Origin: Cruorifilaria tuberocauda
Lineage: Eukaryota; Nematoda; Chromadorea; Rhabditida; Onchocercidae
Reading direction: 5' to 3'
Length of the DNA stretch: 64,000 nucleotides
Assembly: GCA_013365365.1 (NCBI GenBank)
Contig: JABVXU010000008.1
Coordinates: 458,061 to 522,060, forward strand
Each line of letters starts with the position of its first letter. Within the stretch, counting starts at the first letter, position 1. The translations under genes were made by a program, and so were the position numbers. Below are positions 26,931 through 38,749 of the stretch, one piece after another. The notes under the pieces are model-generated. The model had not been told where the DNA came from. It searched no databases and saw only the letters and a list, made by a program, of their open reading frames with translations.

Positions 26931-29417
26931 GGCTTTGCGTACTGTCAGTGCTGTACTAACGCTTACTTCGAACTTCGAATCTGAAATTTACTTCGAATAC
27001 TGATTAAAACAATATTACATGTATCTTTTTATCTTTATTAATATATCTAGAAGGGCTTTTACCCTTCTTTTTTTAAATCAATTTCTAACATTAATTGTAA
27101 GTTAATCCAGGAAGATCGAAACAAGCAAACTAGAATTTGACAGGAATTTAAACACGCCATTTTTCCCATAGGAATTTTTCAGTTTATAAAATCATAAACC
27201 GTTTTACCGAATCAAATGCTGAGAAAATCGAACCGAGATAGGGAAAGATGTGAACTTACTTGGTAGCATTTATTTTTGAGAGATCAATTTCTAACATTAA
27301 TTGAATTGAAGAATGTTTCTACGCAATTGAGCAAATACGTAATTAATAAATCTACCGAAAGAATGATGCTTATTTTGAGTCATAATATTTCAAACAGAAC
27401 TCATTCGGGAATAAGAAATGATGAGATGTAAATTTTTAGCTATCCTCCACAGTCCTGTTCCTATCTCCTCCTTTTTCCGGGGGATGAAGAGAGGAAAACA
27501 GGACGAAGGAAGAGGGAAAGAGCAGAAAAGAATAGCAGAGTGAAAGTGAAATGTTCGAACCTGGAAATCAAGTACAACTGCAGTGGAATTATTATTCAAT
27601 GAGGAATGAGGAAGCTTATTCGTAATAATGACAAACACAGGAGAAAATCACGACCAAATCTCTTCCCGTTAATATATAGGAATGAAAAAGACACAGGGAA
27701 AGAAGACAATTTAGATATCAACCTATTGAGAGAATTTGTTCGCACAATTGTGCTTCATGAGTTAGTGCGATACTTGAAGTGTTTGGCATGAAGTTTTGAG
27801 ATAATGAATGGTTACGGTGGTGAGGTTGTGCGGTGGTTTTGTTGGAGTTTGTGAGTTTTTTGGAGAGGTGGTGGGAGGGCTTTTGGTGTTTGATATTCTT
27901 CTGTATTCCGCTTAGAACGCCATCCCTATTCTATTTTCTTGTACGGATTTGGTGAGATGCAACTAATTTTATGTCCATTTTTAGTTAATCTAATTTCAGT
28001 CTTTCCAACTCTTTCTCGGTTTTTTAAAAAGATTTGATTGCATAAAAATTGTTTTCAGACTTGGAAAATAAAATGATAGAATTTGATGGGTTGTGGGTAA
28101 TTCAGGATTAGAGTAATATTTTCCTCAAAATAATTTTGATTCCATGTGAAATAGCATCGTAGAATTGACTGAATTGTATATGGACATACTGCTCTGATTT
28201 GGATGTAACTTTTTACACGTGCTTTATGAATACTCACTAGTTACGAAACTTTATTATCGAAGAAAACCTCTAATACATCCAAGTGACTAGGTATAAATGG
28301 TAATGTCCAGTGGCAACAGTTTCTTGGAACGATCAACCAGAACTAAATCCTCTTTATTTCCGTATTTGCCAATACGTAATCTGTTTTGTGCCTCTATAGG
28401 CGGCAGCGTTGGTATGTTTTTTATTCGCAATACTTTTCTATTTCGAGGAGAATTGTTAATGTGGTTTGCTTTGTAAATTTTATGGAAGCAGTGTCTCATG
28501 AAGTACGATCGACATTGTTGATATCAGTAAGCTTATATCAGTGAAGAATTAAATAGTTACCATGGCACTATAAATAATATTGCAAGGAAAACGATATTAT
28601 GCATATAATTGTGCTACTGCTGATGACAGGGGTGTGGGAAATGAGGACAGGATATTACGAATTGCGCACATTTTGCTCATGAAGTGTTGTAAAAGGTTGC
28701 GCAGCAAGTGGTTTTTTTTTTATTTATAAAAATTTGTTGGTAATTTAATCATTTTTGTTACTCTGTAACACTACTCCTGTTTTGTATTTCCTCTTCGCAG
28801 CAGTTAGTATTGCTGCTTCGTTGAGATTTTGTTTTCTATTTTTGATTGCTGTTCAAGTCGAATTACAAATAATCATAAGGCGGATGGTTCCTCGCGTTTG
28901 TTTTACTTTGAACGACAATAGTATAACGTTGTACTGGAATGAAAATGTCATCAAATACTTGAGGAAACTTTTTTGGTCTTTACTTTTTCTGTGTGTGAGT
29001 GCAATAAGTACATATTAATGTCGCTAATATGCTATTTTTCCCTTATTTTTTTGTTCATTTGCATCGCTGTTGACGTCATGTAGTTGTTATATTACTGGAA
29101 TATGCCAGTGGTTATCCATTAGGCTTTAGACCTAATTGCTGGAGGAAGTTTTTTCATCCATCAGTTGCTGATTTTATGGTGATGTTGGTTTTTTTAATTC
29201 TGCTGCTAAAAATCTGTTTTGTACATAAAATTTTTGCAGCTTTTTTTTCAAAAATTATTCGAAAGTTTTAGCTTTAGAAATGCAAATTTTTTTCCACATA
29301 ATGATTCTCTTCCCTCTCTATAGAACCATAATGCTCAATTGTTGAAATTTACACAATACATAAGTTACAGTACTAGTATTTGTACTATTCGGCTGCATAA
29401 TTGTTTCAAAATTGCAG
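26931..29417. other. Divergent gap between UAP1 and phosphate carrier genes
   Basis: About 2.5 kb that should hold the UAP1 promoter (left) and the promoter plus first exon of the phosphate carrier (right). I could not identify that first exon. A G/T-rich tract on the plus strand (27809-27880, repeated GGTGG and TTTTTTGGAG) stands out from the AT-rich surroundings. Open frames at 27390-27638, 28287-28499 (minus) and 28755-29018 (plus) have no recognised motif. Confidence 0.45.
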
Positions 29418-30889
29418 GTAAATCTGATGAAGTGGAATTTGGTTCTGTTAAATATTTCCTCTTATGTGGTCTGGGCGGGGTAATCTCATGTGGTACCACA
29501 CATACAGCTATTGTTCCACTTGATCTTGTCAAATGTCGAATACAGGTATCGTATAGAATTTAAATTGTGCAAAAACCATAGAATTTCTCATTGTGTTTTG
29601 ATATTTATGTAAATTTATTTTGAGCTAATGATAATTTCCAGGTAAATCCGGAAAAATACAAAGGAATTGTGCAGGGTTTTCGTACTACAGTGAAAGAAGA
29701 AGGCTTACGTGCTTTGGGGAAAGGATGGGCACCAACATTAGTTGGTTATTCGCTTCAAGGACTTGGAAAATTTGGTTTTTACGAGATGTTCAAGATTTTC
29801 TATAGTGACATGTTGGGTGAGGTATGGTTATGTTGCTTTTCTTCAGTATACTTCACTGATATTATGCGCTGCATTAGATTCGTCCTGATGGATTAATTTT
29901 TTTTTATTTTATCTCGTTTTTTTGAAAACTTATAGATAATTTGGAGAACTTTTGGTAACATTCGTATTTTGCTCTTTTAGGAATTGTCTTATCAATGGCG
30001 TACAAGTTTGTATTTGGCTGCTTCTGCATCTGCGGAATTTTTCGCTGATATGTTATTAGCACCAATGGAAGCTACGAAGGTTCGAGTGCAAACAGCTCCA
30101 GGTGCTCCGCCAACGCTTCGCGGTTGTGCACCAATGATGTACAGAAATGAAGGAATGACAGGCTTTTACAAAGGCAGGCGTATCATCTGATTTTGTAAAA
30201 TGATGGTATTTATTAAGATGCTTTATATTTTTGGGAAGTAAGCAAAAGACGGCGCTGAAAAGAAGTGAAAGGTTATTTATGCAGGTAAAGTATTTTGAAT
30301 GCTTTTCAGGTTTGCCACCACTTTGGATGCGCCAAATACCTTACACCATGATGAAATTTGCCTGTTTCGAACGTACGCTGGAAATATTATACAGGTATGT
30401 GGTGCCAAAACCACGTTCTGAATGCACAAAGCAAGAGCAATTGTTAGTCACGTTTGTGGCAGGATATATTGCTGGTGTGTTCTGTGCTGTTGTTTCTCAT
30501 CCAGCAGATACAATTGTTAGCAAACTGAATCAAGAATCTGGCTCTTCTGCGGGTGCAGTCGCTAGAAAATTGGGTTTCATGGGTAAGTTTATGTGTGTTC
30601 TGTAATTAGATAGTATTTTAAAGACTTATCCTTAACTAAAACTTTCTAAATCTTTCCAGATAATAAATGCTGTAGTCAACAATACTCCTCAAAATAAGTG
30701 GAATACAGACTATTATTTGCAGGTCTCTGGAAAGGACTTTTACCTCGCATTATAATGATAGGAACGCTTACGGCATTACAGTGGTTTATCTATGATTCCG
30801 TGAAAGTATATTTTAAATTGCCACGACCACCACCACCAGAAATGCCGCATTCGTTACGCAAAAAGCTTGAAACAGCCGGAAAATTATAG
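29418..30889 (+). CDS. SLC25A3: Mitochondrial phosphate carrier (SLC25A3), first exon not found
   Basis: Inner-membrane carrier that imports phosphate with a proton for ATP synthesis. Exons: 29418-29545, 29642-29821, 29981-30173, 30310-30582, 30723-30889; 313 residues without the N-terminus. All three carrier repeats are present with their signatures: [10 protein letters not shown], then [10 protein letters not shown], then [10 protein letters not shown]. Nearly invariant stretches are seen, e.g. [20 protein letters not shown] and [20 protein letters not shown], ending [17 protein letters not shown] as in animal phosphate carriers. The 29418 exon starts in phase 1 after TTGCAG; the missing upstream exon should carry the presequence. 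The frame is also open upstream to 29339 but has no ATG. The junction after 30173 uses a GC donor (AAAG|GCAGGC): it gives the conserved FYKGLPPLW, whereas the GT six bases on would insert two residues. Confidence 0.95.
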
Positions 30890-33719
30890 AGCATATTCCT
30901 GAATAATTTTGCATGTCTGTTTACACATAATTGGATTTTCTTCTTTATATACAATTACTAGTTAGACTTTTGATGTTTATGTATTTAATATGAAACTTTG
31001 GTATGCAAAATCAACGTCAATAGAATCTGCTCAAGTAGACATAATAAATTGTTTCGCAGAATTCGAATTTATATACGTGAATGATAGCGGTAAAACTTAT
31101 AAAGCTTCCTCTGCATATTTATTGATTAATAAACTCAGTTGTTAAAAACTCAAGTGGTTTCACTTCTTTAGACTTTTACTGTTCTTGACCCTTCGAAATG
31201 CAGCACAAATTATTGAAATGTGAAATAGAGCTTATAATATCAGATTATACTGAAGTACTAGGCAGCGTTCTACAGTGTTGGCAGACGGTGAACTGTATCT
31301 AGTGCCTTTTCCATCCTTTGAAAAGTGAACATTATTAGTTTTAGTGGGGTCGTCTCTTCTTTTTTCGTCATGTCAACTGGGCTAGTCAGGACTGCACGGG
31401 ATCTATCTGCATGTTATAACTATTACTGGAAAGTACTGCTAATCTTTGAGTATTCTTCGTGATGGATATTGGAGAATGCAATTATTTCTCTTGAATGAGC
31501 GGTTCTTAGCAGTGAAAACGCTTTCTGGTTGCGTTATGGATCTTTAGGGATTTGTCTTGTATTTTCCGATGGTTCTCTTCGTGGGTATGATACTTTTTGT
31601 TATGCTTCGTAGAGGAAATGCTGCACCTAGAACATTATTTCGTAAGCAAAAGTGGTTTGGTGGTTCAGTTTAAAAAAAGTTTTTGTCTGTTGTATAGTGA
31701 ATAAAAGTAGCTTTTTTATCGAAATTAAATTGATTTAAGGAGTTTGCAGTTGATAGTGGAATTGTTGATTGTACATGTCTGTATTATGTGAAGAGTTTGT
31801 AGATATTCATTTGTTAGAGTTTGTATGTGTGTCGTACGGGTCATACGGTTCAGTTGACGTGTATGGGAACAGTGCTATTGGTAGTTTGAATTTGTAGTTT
31901 TGGGAATCAATCTTGTAGTTTCTGGACTTCCTGAAAGCTTCGGATTCTCCTCTTTTATCCTTCATTATCAATGATTGAAAATGTTGATTTTTTATTGTAG
32001 AATTTTGTTATTCGTTACAACTATTTTTCGGCAAACTTAGTTAAATTTGTAAATAGCTGGTGCATCTAGAATTATTCACGTCGAATATTGTGATTATAAA
32101 TTCAAGATTTCCTTGAAAAGGCTCAAAAAGTAGGGCATTTGATTTATGACAAGCGAAACTATTTTGTCCTTTTGGAAAAGAAGTTCCTTTTCAGCCGTAC
32201 CCAGCGAAGTTCCTGTGTTTTTGCATTTCTGTATTCTTTGTAGATTTGGTGACATTGTCTTGTATTGCAGCATATGTGGCTGCTACCTTTCAATTAGATT
32301 TGATCAAATACGGGATTGAGTATAGCACGCTTTCCAGAAATGTGCGTTAAATGTTGAATAATCTCATTTTAATCTGCATCATGTTTGGCCTTCCTATATT
32401 TGACTGGTGCTCTGTTCTCACTTCCCTTTCAGATTGACGGAAAGGATGTATCGGCCGTTATTCAAGAAATCTTAACTTGTTGCATACTTCTTGCACTAAA
32501 ATTGGTTGCACTGTTCATACTTTTTAACGATTATACATATCTGGATTATACTATGGTTTTTTTTTCTTGAAGGTAAATATGGCGAAGAACCATGAGATCA
32601 TTTTATTGTTTTTAAACGATGAGAGAGTTGCCAAATACTGGGAAAAGCTTGTACTGTTGTATGCTTTGGTGACTAATTGCAGGGCTTAGGGAATTAGTTT
32701 CTATGAGATGTTCAGACTGTGTTACCCGGAGGTTAGAGGAAAGTTTGTTTCCCAATAATTTTTTTTTAATTTAATTTTGATTTATTTTCCTTCAAACAAA
32801 TTTGGAATAAATTGTCTCTAGTAGACAAACATATCGATTTTTTTCACAATGACAATAAATATTCATTTGGAAAATATTGCTATCTCTTGCTGCATTTTAG
32901 TTTTTCTCTTGATTCCTGAATTCTCTCTTTAAATACAGTAATATTGTAATTTTATGTACTGTTAATTCTTATATGGAATACTGTTGTAATATTTTTGAAT
33001 ATTTTTTAATTTGAAATACAGGATCCTGGTTATTCAGTTTTATAAGTTTATGGAAAGGTTTATTTCAGGGAAATTGCAGTGATTTTTCGGAGGAAAAATG
33101 TTATTATTTTCATTTTTCAGTATTTTCGATTAATATTTTTTTCTGGCAAATGAAAAATGTTACATCCCATAAAACTTAAATGCCATGAAACATTTCAGTT
33201 TGTTATGAATAGGAAGCATATCAGTCAATTGGGGAATTCTAAAAAGTGTTGTAATCATATAAGTTCATTCAACTTCGTATGTAATCATGTTTGTGCACTT
33301 GTGATCCAAATTTTGTAAATGATTTTATTACCTTCAGTAAAAATGTAACTTTTGTCCATTAGTTTCCTAATGTGATTTGTACACTGTTTGTAATAGATGT
33401 TTATATAATTTATATTCTAAATATTGCAATTCGAGTAAAATAGAAATCTATTTTTTTTTCCGGTGTTGCTGATTGTTTCAGGAAATCAAGATCCGAAATG
33501 GTGAATGAACTGCGCGGACACTGCTGAATAAAAAAAAGTTACGCAACAATGTCTGATCCGTTTTATCAGTTATTCGTTCTTATTTCGTCACTTGCGAAAT
33601 ATTCCGCAGTTGTGTCCAGACTGCAGTGCAAGTGGAAAGGTTCATGTCGGTCGGTTTTTTGCAAACATTTCAAGCTAATCTATATAAGTCTATAGAGCAT
33701 TTACATAAAAACTCTTTAG
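30890..33719. other. Gap between phosphate carrier and PIGQ-like exons
   Basis: Contains the 3' UTR of the carrier and presumably the promoter and N-terminal exons of the PIGQ-like gene. One candidate exon ends at 33637 before GTTCATG: its last phase-2 frame (from about 33555) joins in frame to the exon at 33720. Another open frame at 32385-32570 is hydrophobic but I could not place it. Nothing else recognised. Confidence 0.4.
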
Positions 33720-34926
33720 GATACAACGTCAAATTCTGGATACTATCCTTGGAGTAATCGTTTGGAAAGAGCTGTCGGAGGTCGATTTTTTTTCTGGTTA
33801 TATTTGGAATGGACTTGCTATGATGATCACTAATTTGGAGGAAGTTGTCTTTTGATTTAGATTTAGAGATTATTGAAGCCGCGGAATATTGGTGTGGGAA
33901 GTGACTTGATTAGAGAATTCTGAACCATTCAGATAATATTATCAGTTTTTAGCTAATACACTGGCTCACTACATATCCTGCTGGCTTGAAATTAAATGCT
34001 CATTTGAATACTATATTATCGCAGTTCTTCGTTTATCATATCTACTTATGGCAAAGTAAGTTTATTACTAATATGATCTGAGTTCTTTGTTTATGGTAAA
34101 GTTTTTTTAAGATCGGAAAGAAATGCTGGTTCTCGAGGCCCGTAATTTATTACTTTTAAAAAATTTTTAGAAAATCTATTACTTTTTTATTTATATCCTA
34201 ATAGTGCAATCTCAAAAAATCTTGAAAACGAAATCCCAAATATACTGCCAACTTTCATTATAACAACACTTTCCTTTTCCAGCTTATTTATCAGTGGCAA
34301 GTGTTTACATTGGATGTGGTTTTATATCTTTATCATGCTTTTTCGGGTTGTCCGTTTTTTTCGCTGCTTTATCTGATCTCCTCCGGCTACTTACCGTGCA
34401 TATATACTGTTTCCACATCTACGCTTTGAAGCAAGTGGCATTATTTTTTATTTTGCCGATGTTTGAAAGTGATTATTTTGTCTAAAGATATTGAAAATTG
34501 CGTTATTCTTATAGGTTAGCGACATTGTTGGTGATGTCAATAAAATCACTTTGGAGGTTATTTCGTGGTCGGAAATATAATCCATTACGTCAAAGGGTTG
34601 ATTCAGTGAAACTGGACACAAGGCAGCTGTTCATAGCTACTCTATTTTTCATTATATTACTTTTCCTTCTTCCTACAATACTTGTTTATTTCTTTGTATT
34701 TTCATCCGTAAGTTTTGAATTGTAAAATTTTGTTAATAATAACTTTATCATTTCAATAGGGACTGGAAGTAGAAATTTTTATCTATGAAAAATTTGATCA
34801 ATTTTTATCAATAATGGTAAATAGTTGCAGTTACACTGCGCAGTACGCATTATGCAGATGGTCCTTTTGTTGCTGTCGATGATTCAGGATGAAGTTATCT
34901 TCCGTGCTTTTAAACTGCATTGTTAG
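33720..34926 (+). CDS. PIGQ: PIGQ/GPI1, subunit of the GPI-GlcNAc transferase, 5' part incomplete
   Basis: ER membrane subunit of the complex that puts GlcNAc on phosphatidylinositol, the first step of GPI-anchor synthesis. Exons: 33720-33843, 33953-34055, 34283-34430, 34515-34707, 34831-34926. Recognised family stretches: LDTILGVIVW, then PAGLKLNAHLN, FFVYHIYLW, LSDLLRLLTVHIYCFHIYA, SLWRLFRGRKYNPLRQRVDS and QLFIATLFFIILLFLLPTIL, all aligning without gaps to what I know of human PIGQ. Several membrane segments are evident. The intron after 34430 needs a GC donor (GAA|GCAAGT) because the nearby GT leaves the wrong phase. The C-terminus (QDEVIFRAFKLHC) is shorter than in mammals. The first exon listed begins in phase 2, so N-terminal exons lie upstream. 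It follows the carrier gene on the same strand. Confidence 0.88.
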
Positions 34927-35078
34927 TGAAGAGTATGTAATTTCGAAGCTTTTAAAATTATATTTTTTGATTCACTACACCTCTAACTAAATTTTATTGA
35001 TATACGCCATTCTAATAAATTTATTACACTTTTCATCGTGCGCAAGAAATGTAACACGGAAAGTTATTCGGATGTATG

Positions 35079-35124
35079 TGATTAAGAACTACTATGTGAT
35101 CATTCACATAGTAGTTCTTAATCA
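35079..35124. repeat. Perfect hairpin, 21-bp stem, 4-base loop
   Basis: Arms 35079-35099 (TGATTAAGAACTACTATGTG plus A) and 35104-35124 are exact reverse complements around TCAT. It may be a small transposon end-to-end remnant, an RNA hairpin or a 3'-end structure of the PIGQ transcript 150 bp upstream. Confidence 0.85.
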
Positions 35125-35236
35125 TATATATGAAAATAATTGATCTGGGAATTTTTTAATTATAAAGACCTGACTTTCGAAAAATTATATTTTCTTAGAA
35201 AACTTCTGGAAATGTTTCAATTTTTCCTGTTGCGAG

Positions 35237-35352
35237 CATACGATATCTGTACTATAAGCTACTTCCAGGGAACACACGATATTGGTATCTAAAGCTACTT
35301 CCAGGGAAACCAAAGTATATGATATCTGTACCAAAAGTTACTTCCAGGGAAA
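35237..35352. repeat. Three-copy tandem repeat of about 36-43 bp
   Basis: Core GCTACTTCCAGGGAA (third copy GTTACTTCCAGGGAA) begins at 35258, 35294 and 35337, each preceded by a variant of GATATCTGTAC. Copies are diverged, so the array is not recent. Confidence 0.8.
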
Positions 35353-35670
35353 TAAACCTTGGGTTAAAAGAAGGATAATTTCTCATTGCATACTAAATTT
35401 ATGAAAAGTAAAGGAATTACTAGCAAAATCATAGTGCGAAAATTGTTACTAGGCAACGGCTTCCCTGCTCAACCCTTCTGGACTATTGTCTCTGCTCGCA
35501 CACTCATGTTTATTGCCGTACCGTTACCTACTATTTCGATCGATAGAGTTGTAAGTTTATCTAAAGTTGAAAGCGCAATTTTTTTAAATATCAGCTGGCA
35601 ACAAGTTATATCACTTTTCATATTCAAGATATGCCAGAAATTTCTTCTTTTACTCATTGAGTTTTTACAG

Positions 35671-36313
35671 GTTGCTATATTGACTAACGAAAAAGCGCTA
35701 GCAACAAAACCACTCATCATTCTAGATGTCCGGCCAGAAGAACAGTTCGCTAAAGGGCATATTATCGGAGGTTTATTGCAAAATTTAGCATGGATTTAAG
35801 TTGCCAAAAAAGCGACTTACATATAATTTGCAATAATAATTTGAAATATTGCAGCTGAACACTATCCTCGATTTCTTTTATGCCGTGAACAGTATGAAAC
35901 AGAATCAATGAAGAGAGTAGGTACGCGAGGAACACTGATTGTCTGTGGTCAAGTTTATGGAGCTGGACAAGTTGTATCAACGTTTTGTGATAGAGGATAC
36001 GATGCGGTTCTATTAAGAGGAGGTATATGAAGCATTTCTTGTCATGACGAAAAGCCTTAAGAAACAGCTTTCGAAATTACGTGAGTGGGGCGTGGAAACC
36101 CCACTACTTACAATTAAAGTTTCTCTACAGGAAAAAGCTTAACTTTCTTAAGATTTGGATAGCTGGAGATGCAAGTACCCAGAAGGATTATTAACGGCAA
36201 CAAATGGCAAACCGATTAAACTGGAACTGTCAAAATTAGCCGCCCAACTTGCTGTCAATCGAAAACCAGTTTTTGAAAGAAGCAAGTTCAATGAATCTTT
36301 GCCATTTCCATGA
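35671..36313 (+). CDS. Rhodanese-domain protein, CEP41-like, 5' part not found
   Basis: Exons: 35671-35770, 35855-36022, 36153-36313. They encode a single rhodanese fold: LIILDVRPEEQFAKGHIIGA, YPRFLLCREQYETESMKR, GTLIVCGQVYGAGQVVSTFC, DRGYDAVLLRGG, YPEGLLTATNG, then a short tail to the stop. The order (DVR...HI.GA, then a late RGG followed by PEGL) resembles centrosomal protein CEP41, where the domain aids tubulin glutamylation at cilia. The loop after LIVC does not look like the usual active-site loop of sulfurtransferases, so enzymatic activity is doubtful. CEP41 proteins have about 150 residues before this domain; here those exons are missing from my model. A ciliary role in a nematode would point to sensory neurons, but that is inference. 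Confidence 0.7.
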
Positions 36314-37028
36314 CTTTATTTCAAATTACTGATTAGTTTCTTCTCTTAAAATGCAAGTTCCAGAAGGGGAATATTCAATAAATGCAAGCTCACGAGAAAC
36401 TTGTTTTATAGTTGGATTCTTGAAAGCAACGACGAGCTCGATAAACAGGAATAGCGTTCGTGTAGAAGTGAGTCAAGAAAGCCAAATGAACAAACGTAGA
36501 GCTTGGAGATAATTCCTATGCCATTAATTTCCCTATCAAAATAATGCTACTAGATGTGAAACTCCTTCTGAGACAACAAGGTTACCATCCATTTAATTCA
36601 TCCCCGGTGCTAAATACACTGCACCTCACAAAAATATAGGTGACGACTTTGCTCTCGTGTTCTGTATTCATTGACTAATAAAATATAATACATGGCACAT
36701 TTAACTTTAACATCTTTAACATGAACAGTAATATTCAGTCAACAAAAATTAAAAAAGGTATGAGTCCGAAGGTTTGAGGATTTTATTATTTGAATATTAT
36801 AGAGTAGCCAAAATTATTGTTGATCTAATATTCCTAAAGTCAAAAATCAAATACCCCAACGGAGGCATAACACGGATTCTTTACATGGATATCTCTAAGA
36901 AATACTTTCGCTGCAGCATTTCATTTTACTAAATATCTTGATAATTTAGCGAAATAAAAGCAAAAAATCGTTAGACCAAATGTTAGACCATTTTTAAAAT
37001 GAAGCATATTCATAATACCCAAAATCAT
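36314..37028. other. Convergent 3' ends, no gene recognised
   Basis: Short gap between the rhodanese-like gene (plus) and NDUFB11 (minus); should contain both 3' UTRs. No exon recognised. Confidence 0.5.
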
Positions 37029-38749
37029 CTAAATAATAATTTCGAAATTCTGAAGCTCCTCATCCGATGGCAGAACAATTTTGTCTGGTGGAACCAAGTC
37101 TTTGCTGATATATGGTAATCCTGCTTTTTCTCTTCGCGCCATTTCTAAATGAGCCTCTCGATATGCCCAATCCCTCGCTCGTGGCCTGTAACAAGCTGTA
37201 ACGATCGTCGCTACTTAAAAAAAGATAGGCCTTTTCCAGAGAGCTGCAAAATGTTTTTCCCTCATATCACAAAAAAGTCATTCCCTTGCCTAGAGTATGT
37301 ATGTCCTCAAATCCTTATCACTTTCGAGAGACGGTAAGAGCAACAGACTTGTAAGCAAAGCAGAAATCGTTTTATGAAGAATAACTAATACAGCTTAATA
37401 TGCTAAGTCTAGTTATACATTTAAAAATTGTCTTATGCATATTATGAGGTATATACAGTTTTTTTTTTCTATCTGTTCGAAATAAACTGTAGGAACCTAT
37501 TAAAAAGGACCACTATTAAAGCTAAAGCTTGAATATATAAGCAAGGAAAATTTTTTTCTTCCTGGATGGGTTAGTACTGTTAAAACTATTATTAATAAAG
37601 TAGAGCATTCGTGAAAATTAAAGGGAATGTTTAAAAAACAAACCAATCAGGGGCAGCATACAATAAGTACAATGTCACCCAAGTAACCATTATTGTCAAC
37701 AAAACAAACATGTATTGATGGAATTTCAACCAATCAGCATGTTCATCATAAGGAGATAAACCAAACCAAATCCAGTTACGACGCTATAAATTACGAGACA
37801 AAATGAGTTAAAATATTAGTGCAAAAAATTCGAAATTTCAAGAAAAGCACCGTATCTCGAAATAATTATATAAACGAACAATCTGACCGCCTTGATCTTT
37901 TGCTAAAGGTCTTCTCCAGCCATCACCAAAAAGCCAATCTAAACGACCACCGTTCAATTTTGGCCATGGATTTTCATATGCATAGGAGTCAGAACCAGGT
38001 CTAAAAGCATGAAATATGAATATAAGGATTCTTAAACTTACTACTCTAACATCATTTTTACACAAAACGATTTTTGCGAGCAAAGTTCATTCTTTACCAA
38101 ATAGTCTTTTGTAATTTGTAATCAATTAAGTTTAAAAATATAGAAGAGCCTATCCAGTGAACTATCAGGTAACATTATCCTCCATTAAATTGTGTATGAT
38201 CTTTTCGGGTGTACGAAAAACTGCAGTTTGGTCTTTAGCATTTTCTTTTCGTAGTACTCGAAAATCCATTGAGTGTTTCGATCTTTTTGGTCTTAATAAC
38301 ACATTCCAGATATGTAAACAAACAATAGATTAGTACATCCCACGTTAAATACTTTTATAACGAAAGATAGTGTTATCTATCCTAATTCTATGCTTCAATA
38401 TTTCCATCATCATTTTAACAAATAAGTAATCTAAAACCATAAATAAATGCGATCCCATTGAAACCCAGCAATGGTTTCAAGATGACATGAAATAAATTCT
38501 ACAAGATAAGATGTACATATAAATCTCTAAGTTGATAATAAATGATGAACTACGAAAACCTCAATGATGAAAATTTATTCATAATAATTCTGCTAGCGGT
38601 ACTTTTGTTTATTCAAAGTGAATTCACCTGTAATCTGCCGGCTTCCTTTCAATATTCTCTTCACCATTAGCTCCGTGTGGAACTGTCGATGAAAGCCTCT
38701 GGAAAGTGAGAGAAACGATGTGACGACAAAGTGATCGATGGAGCAACAT
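37029..38749 (-). CDS. NDUFB11: NADH:ubiquinone oxidoreductase subunit NDUFB11 (ESSS)
   Basis: Accessory subunit of the membrane arm of respiratory complex I. Exons (minus): 38749-38628, 38000-37880, 37783-37644, 37185-37029; 540 nt, 179 aa, a little longer than the mammalian precursor. The N-terminus MLLHRSLCRHIVSLTFQRLS is basic and Ser/Leu-rich, a plausible mitochondrial presequence. Then ENPWPKLNGGRLDWLFGDGW, a nematode-type linker, WIWFGLSPYDEHADWLKF, one membrane span (MFVLLTIMVTWVTLYLLYAA), and the family tail ARDWAYREAHLEMARREKAG with LPYISKDLVPPDKIVLPSDE. The tail pattern (RDWA.REA...E..GLP...P..I.LP.DE) is what identifies it. The gene is head to head with the Rho GDI gene, ATGs 1258 bp apart. 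Confidence 0.88.

Larger units (their letters stand above)
34927..35670. other. Gap between PIGQ-like and rhodanese-like genes, with hairpin and tandem repeat
   Basis: Holds the PIGQ 3' end, a perfect 21-bp-stem hairpin at 35079-35124 and a three-copy tandem repeat at 35237-35352. The missing first exon(s) of the downstream gene may also lie here; the open frame 35386-35670 runs into the first rhodanese exon but is not recognisable itself. Confidence 0.5.

Noticed and set aside
29339..29417. Upstream extension of the first phosphate carrier exon
   Set aside because: The frame is open but has no ATG, and a good TTGCAG acceptor ends exactly where family similarity begins.
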